64,000 nt of DNA, taken from the NCBI GenBank assembly GCA_003116975.1, contig BGKB01000220.1:65337-129336 (forward strand), in the 5' to 3' direction. Of this stretch, positions 10,521 to 27,300 are shown piece after piece (positions within the stretch are counted from its first letter, which is position 1; each line of letters begins with the position of its first letter). The position numbers and the translations under genes are program-made. The notes beneath the pieces are model-generated. The model did not search any database. It was not told where the DNA came from and saw only the letters and a program-made list of their open reading frames with translations. This stretch comes from Aurantiochytrium sp. KH105. Its lineage: Eukaryota; Sar; Bigyra; Thraustochytrida; Thraustochytriidae.

Positions 10521-10850
10521 ATGGCCGCGGAAGCCGGGCGCGAAGATCTGCGCGGACCGCTGAAAGATGGCGAGGACGACCCTCGAAGAGGCGGCTCAGC
10601 CGTTCGCGCCTGGAGAGAGGTACCTCTGGACATGGATCAACTCCCGCCAGACTACATGTCTTTGCTGTCACTCATGCTGGGCCTCTTGGCGTATCTGCTC
10701 AAGAGTCCGATGCTAGCGTGGACGAGCGTCCTTTGCTGCCTTAGCTCGCTTGTCAACATGAAGGCCTCGCACGCTGACGTCAAGCAAAACATATGCACGC
10801 TTTCCTGTGTACTATTCGGGCTTCTCGTCAACCACAACACCAGCGACTGA
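10521..10850 (+). CDS. WDR83OS: Asterix/WDR83OS homologue (PAT complex subunit)
   Basis: 109 aa, the usual length for this family (human about 106 aa). The diagnostic block PPDYMSLLSLMLG, followed by AWTSVLCCLSSLVNM and the D-V-K-Q-N segment, matches the conserved UPF0139/Asterix core (PDYM..L, then AW..., then S.ED.KQ). Three hydrophobic segments are visible at about 44-60, 66-80 and 92-105. In animals, Asterix with CCDC47 forms the PAT complex at the ER, which shields polar transmembrane helices during insertion. The start is the first ATG in frame. Decayed partial copies of its 3' half follow immediately. Confidence 0.85.
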   Translation: MAAEAGREDLRGPLKDGEDDPRRGGSAVRAWREVPLDMDQLPPDYMSLLSLMLGLLAYLLKSPMLAWTSVLCCLSSLVNMKASHADVKQNICTLSCVLFGLLVNHNTSD

Positions 10851-10919
10851 AGACTCGATGCACCAATACCACGTTATTTGCTCATGCTTGTCATCTAAAT
10901 GTGTCTGTGCTTAGGCGTC

Positions 10920-11100
10920 CAATGCTACCGTAGACAAGCGTCATTTGCTCTTCATCATGACGACATCGCTCATTGACGTCAAGCAGAAGCACTGTTTTCT
11001 TCGGGCGTCTCGCCAACCACAACATTTACAAGAGAACTGACTGTGTGATCGTGTTATGCTGCCTGAGCTCGAGTCAACATGATGTCAATCGCACTACCTG
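10920..11100 (+). pseudogene. Decayed partial tandem copies of the Asterix 3' end
   Basis: Bases 10920-11040 align with 10710-10850 over nearly the whole last exon half: the ATGCTA(G/C)CGT start, the GACGTCAAGCA core, CTTCTCGTCAACCACAACA versus CGTCTCGCCAACCACAACA, and the ACTGA end. Substitutions and small gaps destroy the frame. A weaker third match (TGCTGCCTGAGCTCG...GTCAACATGA) starts near 11048. These are non-coding remnants of a local tandem duplication. Confidence 0.75.
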
Positions 11101-11340
11101 CGAATCGCAAAACTCATCTTCCCTGCCTCTCACCGCCATGCTGTCAAAGTGTCGACTCTCTTACACATGGGCAAATCATGCATGCATGCATGAATGAATG
11201 TAATCTAGTATACTCTTTTCCCTTTTCCCTTCCCCCAAGTGGGCTGCATGTAGCTAGCTCTCGGAAACTGTCATCAAAACATAAAAAAAATTGCGTTTGT
11301 TCTTGAACCAAGTATTCTTGTACAAGTGCCCACACTCTCT

Positions 11341-14300
11341 CTATTCCGCCATGGCGGGAGGAGGTGGCGTAGATAGCTGTGATGGTGGTGGCGGTGCCAT
11401 CGGTCCTTCCGATGCACCATCTCCTCCTTGAGCTGCCAAATCACCTGCCTGTGCACTATCACCATCCATGGCCTCGGGACCGGCAGGGTCCGTGTCGCCA
11501 GCCGAGGGCTCCTCGGCCACAGGGGCAGGCGGCGGCTTGAAGACGCTAAATTTCGGGGGACCACCCCCGGGTCCACCCAGCCTACTGGGACCTGGCGGAA
11601 AGCTTCCGATTTGGGGCGGCATCATCGGGTTGCTGGCTCCAGGAGGCATCATCATCTGCTGCAGTGGAGTTGGTGGGGCACCAAGCCCGCTATTGCCAGG
11701 AGCAGTATCGGGTCTTGGTGTATCCGACATGAGCCCACTTTGAGCGAACGAGTCGACATACCTTGACTTCGTGTTTCCACGTCGAAATCCAACTCCGGCG
11801 CTATACTGCGGTGGACCTGAAGGCGCAGCAGGACCATCGCCGCTTGCGGGCGCGCTCGAAGGCCGCAGCTCCTCCATCTTTGGAGGCGCTGCCGGTGCCG
11901 TTGGGCCTGCGTTCGGGTCGTCTCCTGGAAAAATCCATTTGCCAAGCTTTTTGTCATAGTACGCATCGAGTTTGTTGCCGGTGGTACCCTTCTTCACATT
12001 ACTCTTGGGAAGCACCTTCTTCATCCAGGACGTCAAGCCCCAGCCACCCTCGGTGGCCTTGGCTTCGTCACCCTCCTTTGCCTTGGCGCTCCCCATTGTC
12101 TCCTTCTTTTGGTTCTGCGGGGCTGATCCAGATCCCACGCTGCTCTCTTCACGATTGTTATTGTTGCTGCCCCCGCCAAGACTTGGGGTGCCGACCGCAT
12201 GATTGCCCTGCCCGCCACTGGCAGAGTTGTTGCCTTCGCCACCGGGGCCCATTCCACTGGGGTGCAGCGGAGGAAGCCCACCCGCCATGGCGGGCTGATC
12301 GCCTCCCCCAACACTGCTCATGGCAGAAGGAGGCTCGTGTCCAAAGGGGCCGGATGATGATGCCGCTGGCGGCATCATCATTGGAGGCTGCGGGGCACTA
12401 CCGCTCTCAGGAGCGTTGTTGTTGTTGTTGTTGTTGTTGACTCCGGTGTCCACGCGGGGCCCATTCGGATTCCACTGCGTCGGCGCCTGTCCAGCAGGTG
12501 GCCCGCCAAGAGGATCTTGGGAAGGCACCTGCTGCTGTCCTGGATGCTTTGAAGATTTTCTCCAAAGCGAAGAAAGGCGCAACGGGATCCAGCTCGAGTC
12601 CTCGCTCTGCTGCATTTGCTCGGGAAGACCGAGCGCCTTGGCCTCACTCGTCATGAGCCGGTCCGCGAAGATCTTGAGCTGACGCTGAAAAGCATGAGGA
12701 AATGGACCCGAGCGACGGGGACTTCCCCCAACACTCGAGGAAGACGACGAGCGCTTGCTCGGCGATCGCGCCTTGATGACCTCCTGAATCGACCTCACCC
12801 AGGCGTACGCTTGCTTCACCGCACCCAAGTCTGCAAGCCACATGGCATACACGAGACGATAGGGGTGAAAACCATCAAAGCGATAAAACGAATGACGCGA
12901 GCTCAGACCATAGAGGTAAAGTTCCGTGCGCTCAATCGTTTCTGGCGTGACAAAGAGGCGATGCGACTCGCAAGACTTGTGATCTCCGCCCACAAGAATC
13001 ATACGTGACCCACTCGTGGAATTGAGTGGCACACCAGCAGCAAGGTAGCAAATGTGCGCTGCCCTGGCATCACCCAAATCCGACCACAGTCGGTCTCCGA
13101 GGGACGTGATGAGCTCTGTGTCGCCCGGGGTCCGATTCGCCAGAATCGCGCTCAGCGTTCGACGCCACGTGTCCTGCAGCGGAGGCGAAGCGTTGTCGGC
13201 AGAGGCGCCTTCGGTGTCCAATGCAAGCGCTTTCTCACCAAGACCTGCAAAAAGAAGAAAGAGTGCGTGCGACTGCGAGTTGCGCGGCATCGTAGCGTGC
13301 ACGAAACGTTCTACGACGCGCCGGTAGGCGGCTACGCTTACAAAGTTGCTGATGATGAGCGCCTGGGCCCATAGTTCGCTCTCAATTGCGCGCACTACGG
13401 CTCCTTCGCGGTCGCCAGCCTCTAGCATGGACTCGATATCCATCATTGCAGACCTAGCCGCCTCGTCAGAGAGGTTACTTGACGTCTTGAAAGCGATCGA
13501 GTCCGGAATGGCGGGTACAGTACTCGCGATGTCCTCTTCACCTTTGTCGCCCTCATCGACCTTGTCCTTTTTAGCCTCATCATCATCATCATCAACAACA
13601 TCGGTCCCCGTTTCCCCGGCATGCTGGCATCCATCAGCCTCAGCCTTTGCCTCTGCTTGAACCGTCTGTGTCGAGGGTGCAGGCGCGCGGAGCACGCCAA
13701 GAAGGTCAGAGAGTACGTCTTTGCCTTGCAAATCACCTTCTCCCCGCAGAAAAAGCTGGATCACTTGCCAAAGAAGCTTGCTGACGAAGGCCCCGTTATC
13801 AGCGGGGGCATGCGCGTCAATTTCGCGCTGAAGAAAATCGGCCACAAGTCGATGGTCAACCGGCGCGCTACCGGGCGGCAGAGCAACGAGCGGGCCAGGA
13901 AATCGAATTTGACGGTCGACGAGCCAGGCCGAGGGGCTCACCGCCGCGAGATCTGCCAAGCTGAATATCTGAACCCGTCCCTGACGAAGCTTGCTCTGCA
14001 CGAGACTTTCCGCTTGCTTTTCATGCGTTTGCTTGCCCGCGTCGCTCTCTTGCCCCAGCGACGAGCTCTTCGCCTGGCGAGTACCCGCAAGGCCTTGGTC
14101 CGTAAAAGATCCAAGACGTCGTCGCCGTTGCGGGAACATGGTGACCAACCGTCCTCCAAAGCCCCAGATGGCGAGAGCGTGCGGCCTGCGTCCGTCTTGG
14201 CGACGAATGTTGCCGAAACCTACAATCGGATTATCTGGCATCGAGGAGAGCGGTCGCGAAGTTCCTGTTGCGCTGCTAAAGTTCGACGACCCGCTCATGC

Positions 14301-17300
14301 GCCGCGGTGCGACCACTCTGCCAGCCAAGAGAGATGGGTCGAGCTGCCTCATGTCGGGCAGTCCGCCAGCATGGTGTCCTGCTTGATCGTCTTGCTGCTG
14401 TTGCTGCGACTGCTGCTGAGGTTCATCCTGTTGAAAGCTCAGACTAAACTCATTGCCCGGAGACATGGCCTCGGCAGCACCCAACGGGGCTTGCGGGTCC
14501 TGCTCCCATCCGCCTGTATTCATGGCATAGACCTGCGCATCCTCTGGGTTTACCCCGTCGGGCTGGCTTTGCGAATAGTCTTGCGCTGTATTTGTATTCA
14601 CGGTCCCCGTCGAAGGCTGCGAGAATCTGTCAGAGCCAAGATCCCCCGAAGGAGGATACATGGGTTGGGGTTGTGGAAACGCCATATGCGTATGCTGACT
14701 CATTCGCGAGGCGCCAGACGTGACGGACTCGCGACGCGAGGGATGGCTTTGAGGGGAATTCTGCATTGCAGGGGCCTCAAACGTGTTTTGCTGACTGTAA
14801 TGACCAGATCCAAATGACTGTAAAGAACCCTGGCGCGAGCGAGCGTCGTCGATCGGCATACTCTGCTGATCTTGGTAGTACATTTGGTCCTGTTGTTGCC
14901 CTTGGTAGGCATAGTCTTGCTGATGATACTGCGAAGGCGGATATTGTTGCTGATTGGGGGCGTAACCCGACTGCTGATAGTGCTGCTGTGGCACTTCCTG
15001 CGGGTGACCTTGGTAGAACTGACTAGGTTCGCCGCCAAATGCCTCTTGTCCCGATGCGCGTGCCTTTGTCGGACTCCGATCAAAGAGGTTTGCACTATCG
15101 TCTGCGCCGTCCGCAAAAAGATCCGAGCTGCTACTTGAGCCAAAGAGGCCTTCGGCATTTGGGGTGTTTGGCGATCCAGCCGCCAGAGCGTCGCCTTTCG
15201 AAGGGCTCGCAAACAGCCCTTCTGCATTGCCCGTCACATCCTCACCTGGTGTATCCACGAAAAGACCGCCGCCGTGACCAGGTGACGCACTAGGCGACGC
15301 GCCAGGCGAAGCGGTAGGCTCCGCGGGGCTCTGCTCCTCGCCACTGCCGAATAAATCCGATCTTTCTTGGACCTCCTCTGAAGCTTGCACAGGGCTTACA
15401 TCAGGCATAAGCCCCCCAAAGCCTTCTTGAGGCGGCGCTTTCGGAAGAGGCGAGCCTGATGTAATTTCCTTGTCTCCCTCTAGCGATGGCGATGTCAAAT
15501 TTTCACCGCCAACGTCAGCGCCAGGAGCTTGAGATGACATTGCTGCATCATGGGACACTTCGCTGGACGCAAATGCATTGTCTGAGGGTGGAGATGAAGG
15601 CGCTCCAAACAGATTGCTTGCGTCCTGTGCCGCCTCATCTGGAAACGAAGCGCCAAACATGCCATCTTGGGGAGTGGCATCACCCCCCTCCGAGAGGTCA
15701 GCCGCACCCTGATGTGGTTGAGCTTCTTCGAAAGAAGCGTCCTGCGGGGGAGGCGCTTGGGACGCAGCCCCAAATAAGCTGCCGGCATCTTGCGGAGAAT
15801 GTGTTTCTGCAAACAAGCTGTCTTGAGGTGGCGGATTGGGCGACGACTGCGAGCAATGGGGCTGTTGCGAGAAATCAGCCGATGCACCTTGAGGTTGTTG
15901 GGAATCGTCAAATGGAGAACCTTGTTGAGGTGCAGAAGGGGACGAAGCTCCGAAGAGACCACTGGCGTTTTGTGGTGGCTGAGCATCATCAAACGTGGAG
16001 TCTTGTGGCGGCGCNGCGATGGAGACGAAGCTCCAAAGAGACCGCCCGCAGTTTGTGGTGGCTGAGCATCATCAAATGGAGAACCTTGTGGCGGCGCAGA
16101 AGGAGACGAAGCTCCAAAGGAACCACTTGCACTATGAGGTTCCTCTCCTGGCACATATGAGCTGTCCTGGGGCGGGGGCGATGGAGACGGAGCTCCAAAG
16201 AGACCGCCCGCATCTTGAGGCGCTTGGTCTTCGTCAAATGGAGAACCTTGTGGCGGTGCAGAAGGGCCCGGAGCCCCAAAGAGACCACTTGCACTATGAG
16301 GTTCGTCTTCTGGCACATATGAGCTGTCCTGCGGCGGAGGTGGCGGAGACGAAGCTCCAAAGAGACCACCGGCATTTGGGGTCGCTTGATCCTCATCGAA
16401 TGAGGAACCTTGTGGCGGCGGCGCAATAGGAGACGAAGCTCCAAAGAGACCGCCGGCATTTTGCGGTGGCTGAGAATTGTCAAACGGAGAACCTTGTGGC
16501 GGTGCAGAAGGAGACGAAGTCTCAAATAAACCACTTGCAACTTCCTGGGGTGCGTCTTCTGGCGCATATGAACTATCTTGCGGCGGTGGCGGCGGCGTGA
16601 TCGAGGCCTCGAAAGGGCTTCGAGAGGTCTGCGCTGGCTGAGCGTCAAAGGGGGAACCCTGCGGAGGCATGTCGGAGGACGAAGATCCAAACAGTTCACT
16701 TGCACTTTGCGTGTCTTCAACTGGCGCAAACGAGGTGTTTTGCGGTGGTTGCTGCTCTGATGCCTCAAACGAAGCTTGAGCATTTTGCAACGGCGAGTCT
16801 TTTGCGTGAGACGAGTCCATGGGAAGTGCAGAGGGGAACGAGGCTTCGACTGTACCACTTGCAGTTTGTGTCTCGTATTCTGACGGATACGAGCCGTTGT
16901 CGAACGCACTTGCCTGTAAAGTTGGTGGCGGAGTATTCGTTCCAAATAGGCCGATGGAGTCTTGGGAAGGCTGATCCTCCACAATGGCACCATCGTGCGG
17001 TGGTGGTGGTGGCGAAATGGCGCCAAAAGGTCCGCTCCCGCTCGGCGACGTCTCGACGTCTACTTGAGGCGGAAGGTCTGGTGGTGGTGTTGGCGCAGAT
17101 GCATTTTGAATAGATTCGGGCGCGCTGGGGGCATCAGGAGACGGCACTTGCGAAGTTGGAGCATCGACCCCAGAGGTGTAAGTTTCTGAACCAACGACGG
17201 ACGTTGCTGATTGCGGCGCAGCTTCGCTGGTAGCGCAAGGATCTGCCGTGCCTTCGAAAGGTGTAGAATCTTCAACGGAGTGTCCAGGCAAATGCTGACT

Positions 17301-18554
17301 CGACATGCTGGCCGAATCCTCGTTGCGAATCTCGTCAAGAGGAAAGTGGGCGCGAGTACTCAACGGTGGAGAGGGAGAGGTGGACAGCTCGGGGATGTCG
17401 TGGTCCGAATGCGCCATTGGCATTGGATGAGAAAGAGGGGCGTGACCATGTGCTGATGTGTGGTCCCCGGAAGGGGCGGTAAAGTCAGTGCCCGCCTCTT
17501 CTGGGGAAGCAATGCGGTCCTGACTGCTGAATTGCGAGGGATCGTAGTGATCATGGTGCTGTTGCGGCGAACGGTTGTATTGAGGGATAGGCGAAGTCCG
17601 TTCGGGGTCGAGCATTGCCGAATCACCTTGCGCGCCATGAGACACTGCCGCGAACATTGAACTTTCCTCATTGCCGGGAGAGGCCGTCGACTCTGGCCCT
17701 GTGTCGTGCATCGAGGGTGGATGTCCGTGGACGTCCGGGGTCACAGACTCAGGCGGGAGCTCGTCGACACCGGACACCACCGACACGGCCGCAGATGAGG
17801 CCACGTCAAGTCCGTCAAGGGGTTGATAGGCGCCTTGAGGCCCTTCGAGGTCGAGGTCTGCGCCGCGGTTCGAATAAGTCATTGACATGGCATCCAAGGG
17901 CGCATCAGAGTGTACGTTTGTGGTGATGGAGGCGTTCTCGGGCAAGGTTTCAGGGTTCTCCCCGGCCATCGAGTTGCGAAAGATCTCCCGATTGAGAACT
18001 CGGTCCTCCGTTGCGATGGCGTCGACGATATCGTCCCCACCTTCCGACGTGGCTTTTGTAGCGGCCTGTGAGAGAGCATCCATTGAGAGTGGTGGAGGTG
18101 GAAGCATGGGCGTGCCGAGGGGATCAGGCATTGTTCCCATGTGGTCGCCCTCGTCATCCGTTTCGCCATCACGGTCGTCCTCTCCGACAAGGATGGACCC
18201 CGCTAGCGAGGAGGTTGTACTTCCACGTGTGGCAGCTCGAGACACCACGGAGAGGGTCTCGCCAATGTTTTGATGATGCGAGGCTGCGAGTTCATCGAGC
18301 ATGCGGTTCATCCCATTGTTCAGGTCTGCTCGAAGTGCGCCGCGCGCATCAAAGTCCGCCTCGTCTTTTGCGCTCGCTTCGTGATTTGTGGCTGCATCGT
18401 CCGTGGCCAGATCGCTCTCGGACGGCAGAAACATGAGCTCTTCGCCCTTGCCGTGCTCCGAGGCAGCTTTTTCAGAAGAGACCTCGTCGGCTTTGACAGA
18501 GTCTCCAAAGTCTCCGTCGTCGAGCGACTCATCGAGCCATCCTTCCTGCGCCAT
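11341..18554 (-). CDS. SEC16: SEC16 homologue, COPII coat assembly scaffold
   Basis: Sec16 organises ER exit sites and templates COPII coat assembly. Start at ATG 18554 (MAQEGWLDESLDDGD). The reading frame changes at the ambiguous base 16015; allowing one missing base there, the protein is about 2404 aa. The N-terminal half is acidic and disordered. About residues 550-1190 hold repeats of 27-29 aa built on GLFGASSPSxPPQxSxF. The Sec16 signature starts near 1464 (WGFGGRLVTMFP). The helical ACE1-like central domain runs to about 1925 and includes NRTPGDTELITSLGDRLW. A C-terminal block NKLDAYYDKKLGKWIFPG matches the conserved Sec16 motif in which an aromatic Asp-Lys stretch precedes Trp. The gene is intronless apart from the frame break, which is probably a sequencing error. 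It is divergent from METAP2 copy 1. Confidence 0.88.
15340..16930 (-). repeat. In-gene tandem repeats of SEC16 (about 80-87 nt units)
   Basis: The unit recurs with CTCCAAAGAGACC-type anchors near 15947, 16033, 16193, 16274, 16354 and 16440, encoding LFGA/SSPS/PPPQ-rich modules. The unresolved base at 16015 sits inside this array, where short-read assembly is error-prone. Confidence 0.85.
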
Positions 18555-23850
<5,296 letters not shown>

Positions 23851-24350
23851 ATCACATCATGAACAGCTCCACACTCGAAATTACGTGGCGGTAAATAACA
23901 AAATAGTGCCCCAAAATGAATCATTTTCACGTTCAAAGTTCGAGGACGGATTCGTGTCTCCCAATCATTTTTACCGAGGCCCGAAATGACAGTTTGCGAT
24001 GGTAATGATTTCTATAGAGGACGTTTCAGCTCGCACTCTCGACCACTCGCATGGCGTTCGCTGCGATCACGATCACTCGGGAAAAATTCAAAAGAGAAAA
24101 GGAAAAAGAAAAGAGAAGAAAAGATGATACATCACGTTATTCTTGCATTTTTGCGAAATTCGTAAGGTTCAGCCAGGGCTCGACCGGCCAGCACCTGCAG
24201 CGGGCCAGGCCGGAACAGGCTATGCGCTCGAGGAAGATAAAGGGGTGAAACAGAAAGTTCGTTAACAAACGCAGAAGATCTTACAAATACCAGACCAAAG
24301 TGGTTTGAGGAGATGCAAGAAAAACTCTCAGTCAGGATTTGGTGATTCTT
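23851..24350. other. Convergent 3' intergenic region
   Basis: 500 bp between two stop codons. AT-rich, with a purine tract (AAGAGAAAAGGAAAAAGAAA type) near 24085-24125. No gene or RNA recognised. Confidence 0.5.
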
Positions 24351-27300
24351 TTAGAAGCTGAAGTCGTTGCCTACAATATCGGGCGTAAGGAGTGGACGTA
24401 ATCTCTCCTGCACGTTGACTCGCATCTGTGCATACTGAATACGATGTGCCATGTAGTCACGAAGACGCTGCGCTCGAAGCCGACACCATACTTGCTGCAC
24501 AGCGTTCTTTTGGCCAAAAAAGCGATCTTCGCCAGCAGGCTTTGAGACACACCTAGCCACATGCTGATGAGAAGCTTGTGAGTCGTTGCCTGTATCCTGC
24601 AAGCACCACGCGCAGAAATGACACGGGCACGCGCCGCACTTGAGAGCGCAGCAGCCGTCGAAGTCAACGAAGGCTGCCGCGCATCGGGGGCAAGACATGG
24701 TCAGAATCTCATTCTGGATTGTGCGAATGTGATTCTGCGTCGCTGGATCCAGCCCATGCTCGCGAAGCGCTGCATCAAGGCGGAGCTGAAGCTGACGCTC
24801 TTGCTCGAATGCGGCGTCTCGCTCAAAATGCTTGCGCACAATGTCGAGCAGAGCTGCAAAATCTTTGTCTGGAACTGCAGCTGCAATCGTGCGTCCAGAG
24901 ATGAGAAGCTCACAGTCTGGAGTGACGCAGCACATGCTCCCATCTCGTAGGACGTTGACGTGCGCATCTGGCTGAGTAGCAGCACGGACCGAAGAGCTCA
25001 AGCACTCCTCACACGTAAAATGCTTGTCAGAGCAGGAAACACCCTCACTGACTGGAAAAGTCTCTAAGCAGATAGCACATGATCCCATTTCCTCAGGCTC
25101 AGCCAGAAAAGCCGGGTGTCGCATGGCCTGCAGCGCAGTCGGCCGCTTATTTGCATTTGCAGACGTCAGGTTGCTAATAAGCGACCTAATATTTTGGGAT
25201 GCCAGGGAGCCATTGAAGAGCTCAGAGAGGATCGCGCCCACAGAGAACATGTCCACGGCAGGTTCAACCTTTTTGACATTTCCATTGTGAAGCTCAGGGG
25301 CCATGTACTTGAAAGTGGATTGCATAGGCTGCGTCATAGTCATGTCTTGCATCTGCACGCCATCAAAGTCCCCAAGCACTGGCCAAAGACCCGCAGTGAG
25401 AAAAACATTCTCTGGCTTGACGTCACAGTGCACATATCCTCGCGAATGCAGATCGTGCAGACCCGACAGGAGGCCAATGGCGATGCGTGTGCGCGTTGGT
25501 ACGTCTGCATGCGGGTTGTCGCGGATCCACGCGGCGAGGTCGCCACCTGCATAAAAGGGCATTAAAATGCATCCCTGAGATGTGCCATGCAGAAAGGCGC
25601 TCTGAAAGCGCACAACATAAGCCGACTTAATCTGTGCAAGCGCTGCAACCTGACGATAAAATCGACTTCTCCATGACTGTTCCACAAGATGGAAAATCTT
25701 GAGTACAAACTCTTGGCCGTCGGGATCGCGCACTTTCAATACAGATTTGCCAAGCTTGGACGCGAGAGTCTCCAGGGTCTCAAAATCTTCAAGGGTCACA
25801 TCTGTGAGCCAAATACCGAGCTTGATCAATTCTTGGGGTACGCACTCGGCCATGCCGATACTCTCGAGCCACTTTGTATCTTGGGACAACTCTGGAAAGT
25901 GTTTGTCCGCGTGACGCAAGATGCGCTCACGCTCGATGCTCAAATCGCTGTTCAGCCTGAAAACTCGTTTGACTTTGGAAAGCTTTTCCTTCAAGTCTCT
26001 AACTCTCTCTTTCGCTTGCGAGATTCCGTCTTGTTCGTCAAAGGTAGCCATCTTGATTTCGTATTCCAACTGTGCTTGATCCCGCTTGCTCGTACGAATC
26101 TTCTTTATGATTTTGATCACGCGCGACGTGTCCGGCGCCGCGAGCCCGGGAACGTGCTTGGAAAGAGAGCTTGACAGGTCTTCTACTGCCTTTTGCAAGC
26201 GCGACACTTCGTCTTTCACTGTGCAAGTGTAGAACGAGATGGTGCACGCCAATGCACGCCGCACCTCCTTCAACGGGGCGTCTGCCATGCGATCGAAGTC
26301 CGTCAAGGTGCTGAGCTCTGATTTTAGTGCTTGCTGCACGTTTTGCAGCTCCATCGCGAGACCCCTTGTCCTTTCGGGGTGTCTCAACGTCATGAAGAAT
26401 GTCGCTTGGATACCAAGGCGCTTTGTCCTATCATCTAAAGCATCGATGGCTGCCTCGGTACACTTCCGCGCAGAGCTCGGGTCGTGTCGAGTCTCCCAGG
26501 CCTTTATAGCCTCCATCGCAGCTTGCGTTGCTTCCTGCACATCTTCAAAAGCCACTGGCGCGTCAGCATTGTCTGCGTCCACGAATGTTTTAAAAATCTC
26601 CTTCCACAGACTACGACAGGTGTCTATCACGGCCTTGGTTCCTGGAGCCGCGAGTATGCTCTCAAGCTGACCCTCGACCCCCCCGGACAAAGCTTTCCGG
26701 ATACCCTTAACAAGCTCGCGTCGGGTTTCATCTCGTTCAGATATTTTTGTCGAGTCTGTCTTGACAGCCTCTTGGAGCGCCATCAGGTCTTGTTCTTTTC
26801 CGCGAAGGAAGACTTGCTGCATGTCAAAGTCTGCAAAGTATGAGACCGGGTCCTTGCGCAAAAGCTGCTCGGCAAAGATCTCGAGCAGCCTCGGATGAAA
26901 ATTTGATGTTCCATCTCCGCGCTTTGTCCGCGCAAGTGAAACTGTTGTAGCTAGTGCATCAACTTTGCTCGTTTGCACAGAGTCCGCAAACGCTTGAGAC
27001 AAACCATGGCGATCTTGTGCACTTGATATCCCCAGTTGCTCAAGACGAGCAGGAGCGAGACAACGGGCTTCTTCCAGCGTTCGCACACCTTGATCAAAGA
27101 GATTAACTGCCTTCACTCGCAGTGCGTTGGTGTGGAAATGTTCCAGCGGTAACGAGTGTATGAAAGAAAGAAAGGCGAGCAGCTCCTTGCGATCCTTGGA
27201 AAAAGCATGCGTCAGAGCATCCTTAATTCCGAAACACTCGCTCAGAAGACCTGCGCTTTGCTTGAAAAGAACCTTTACAAGAGACAGACTGTCTTGCTCG

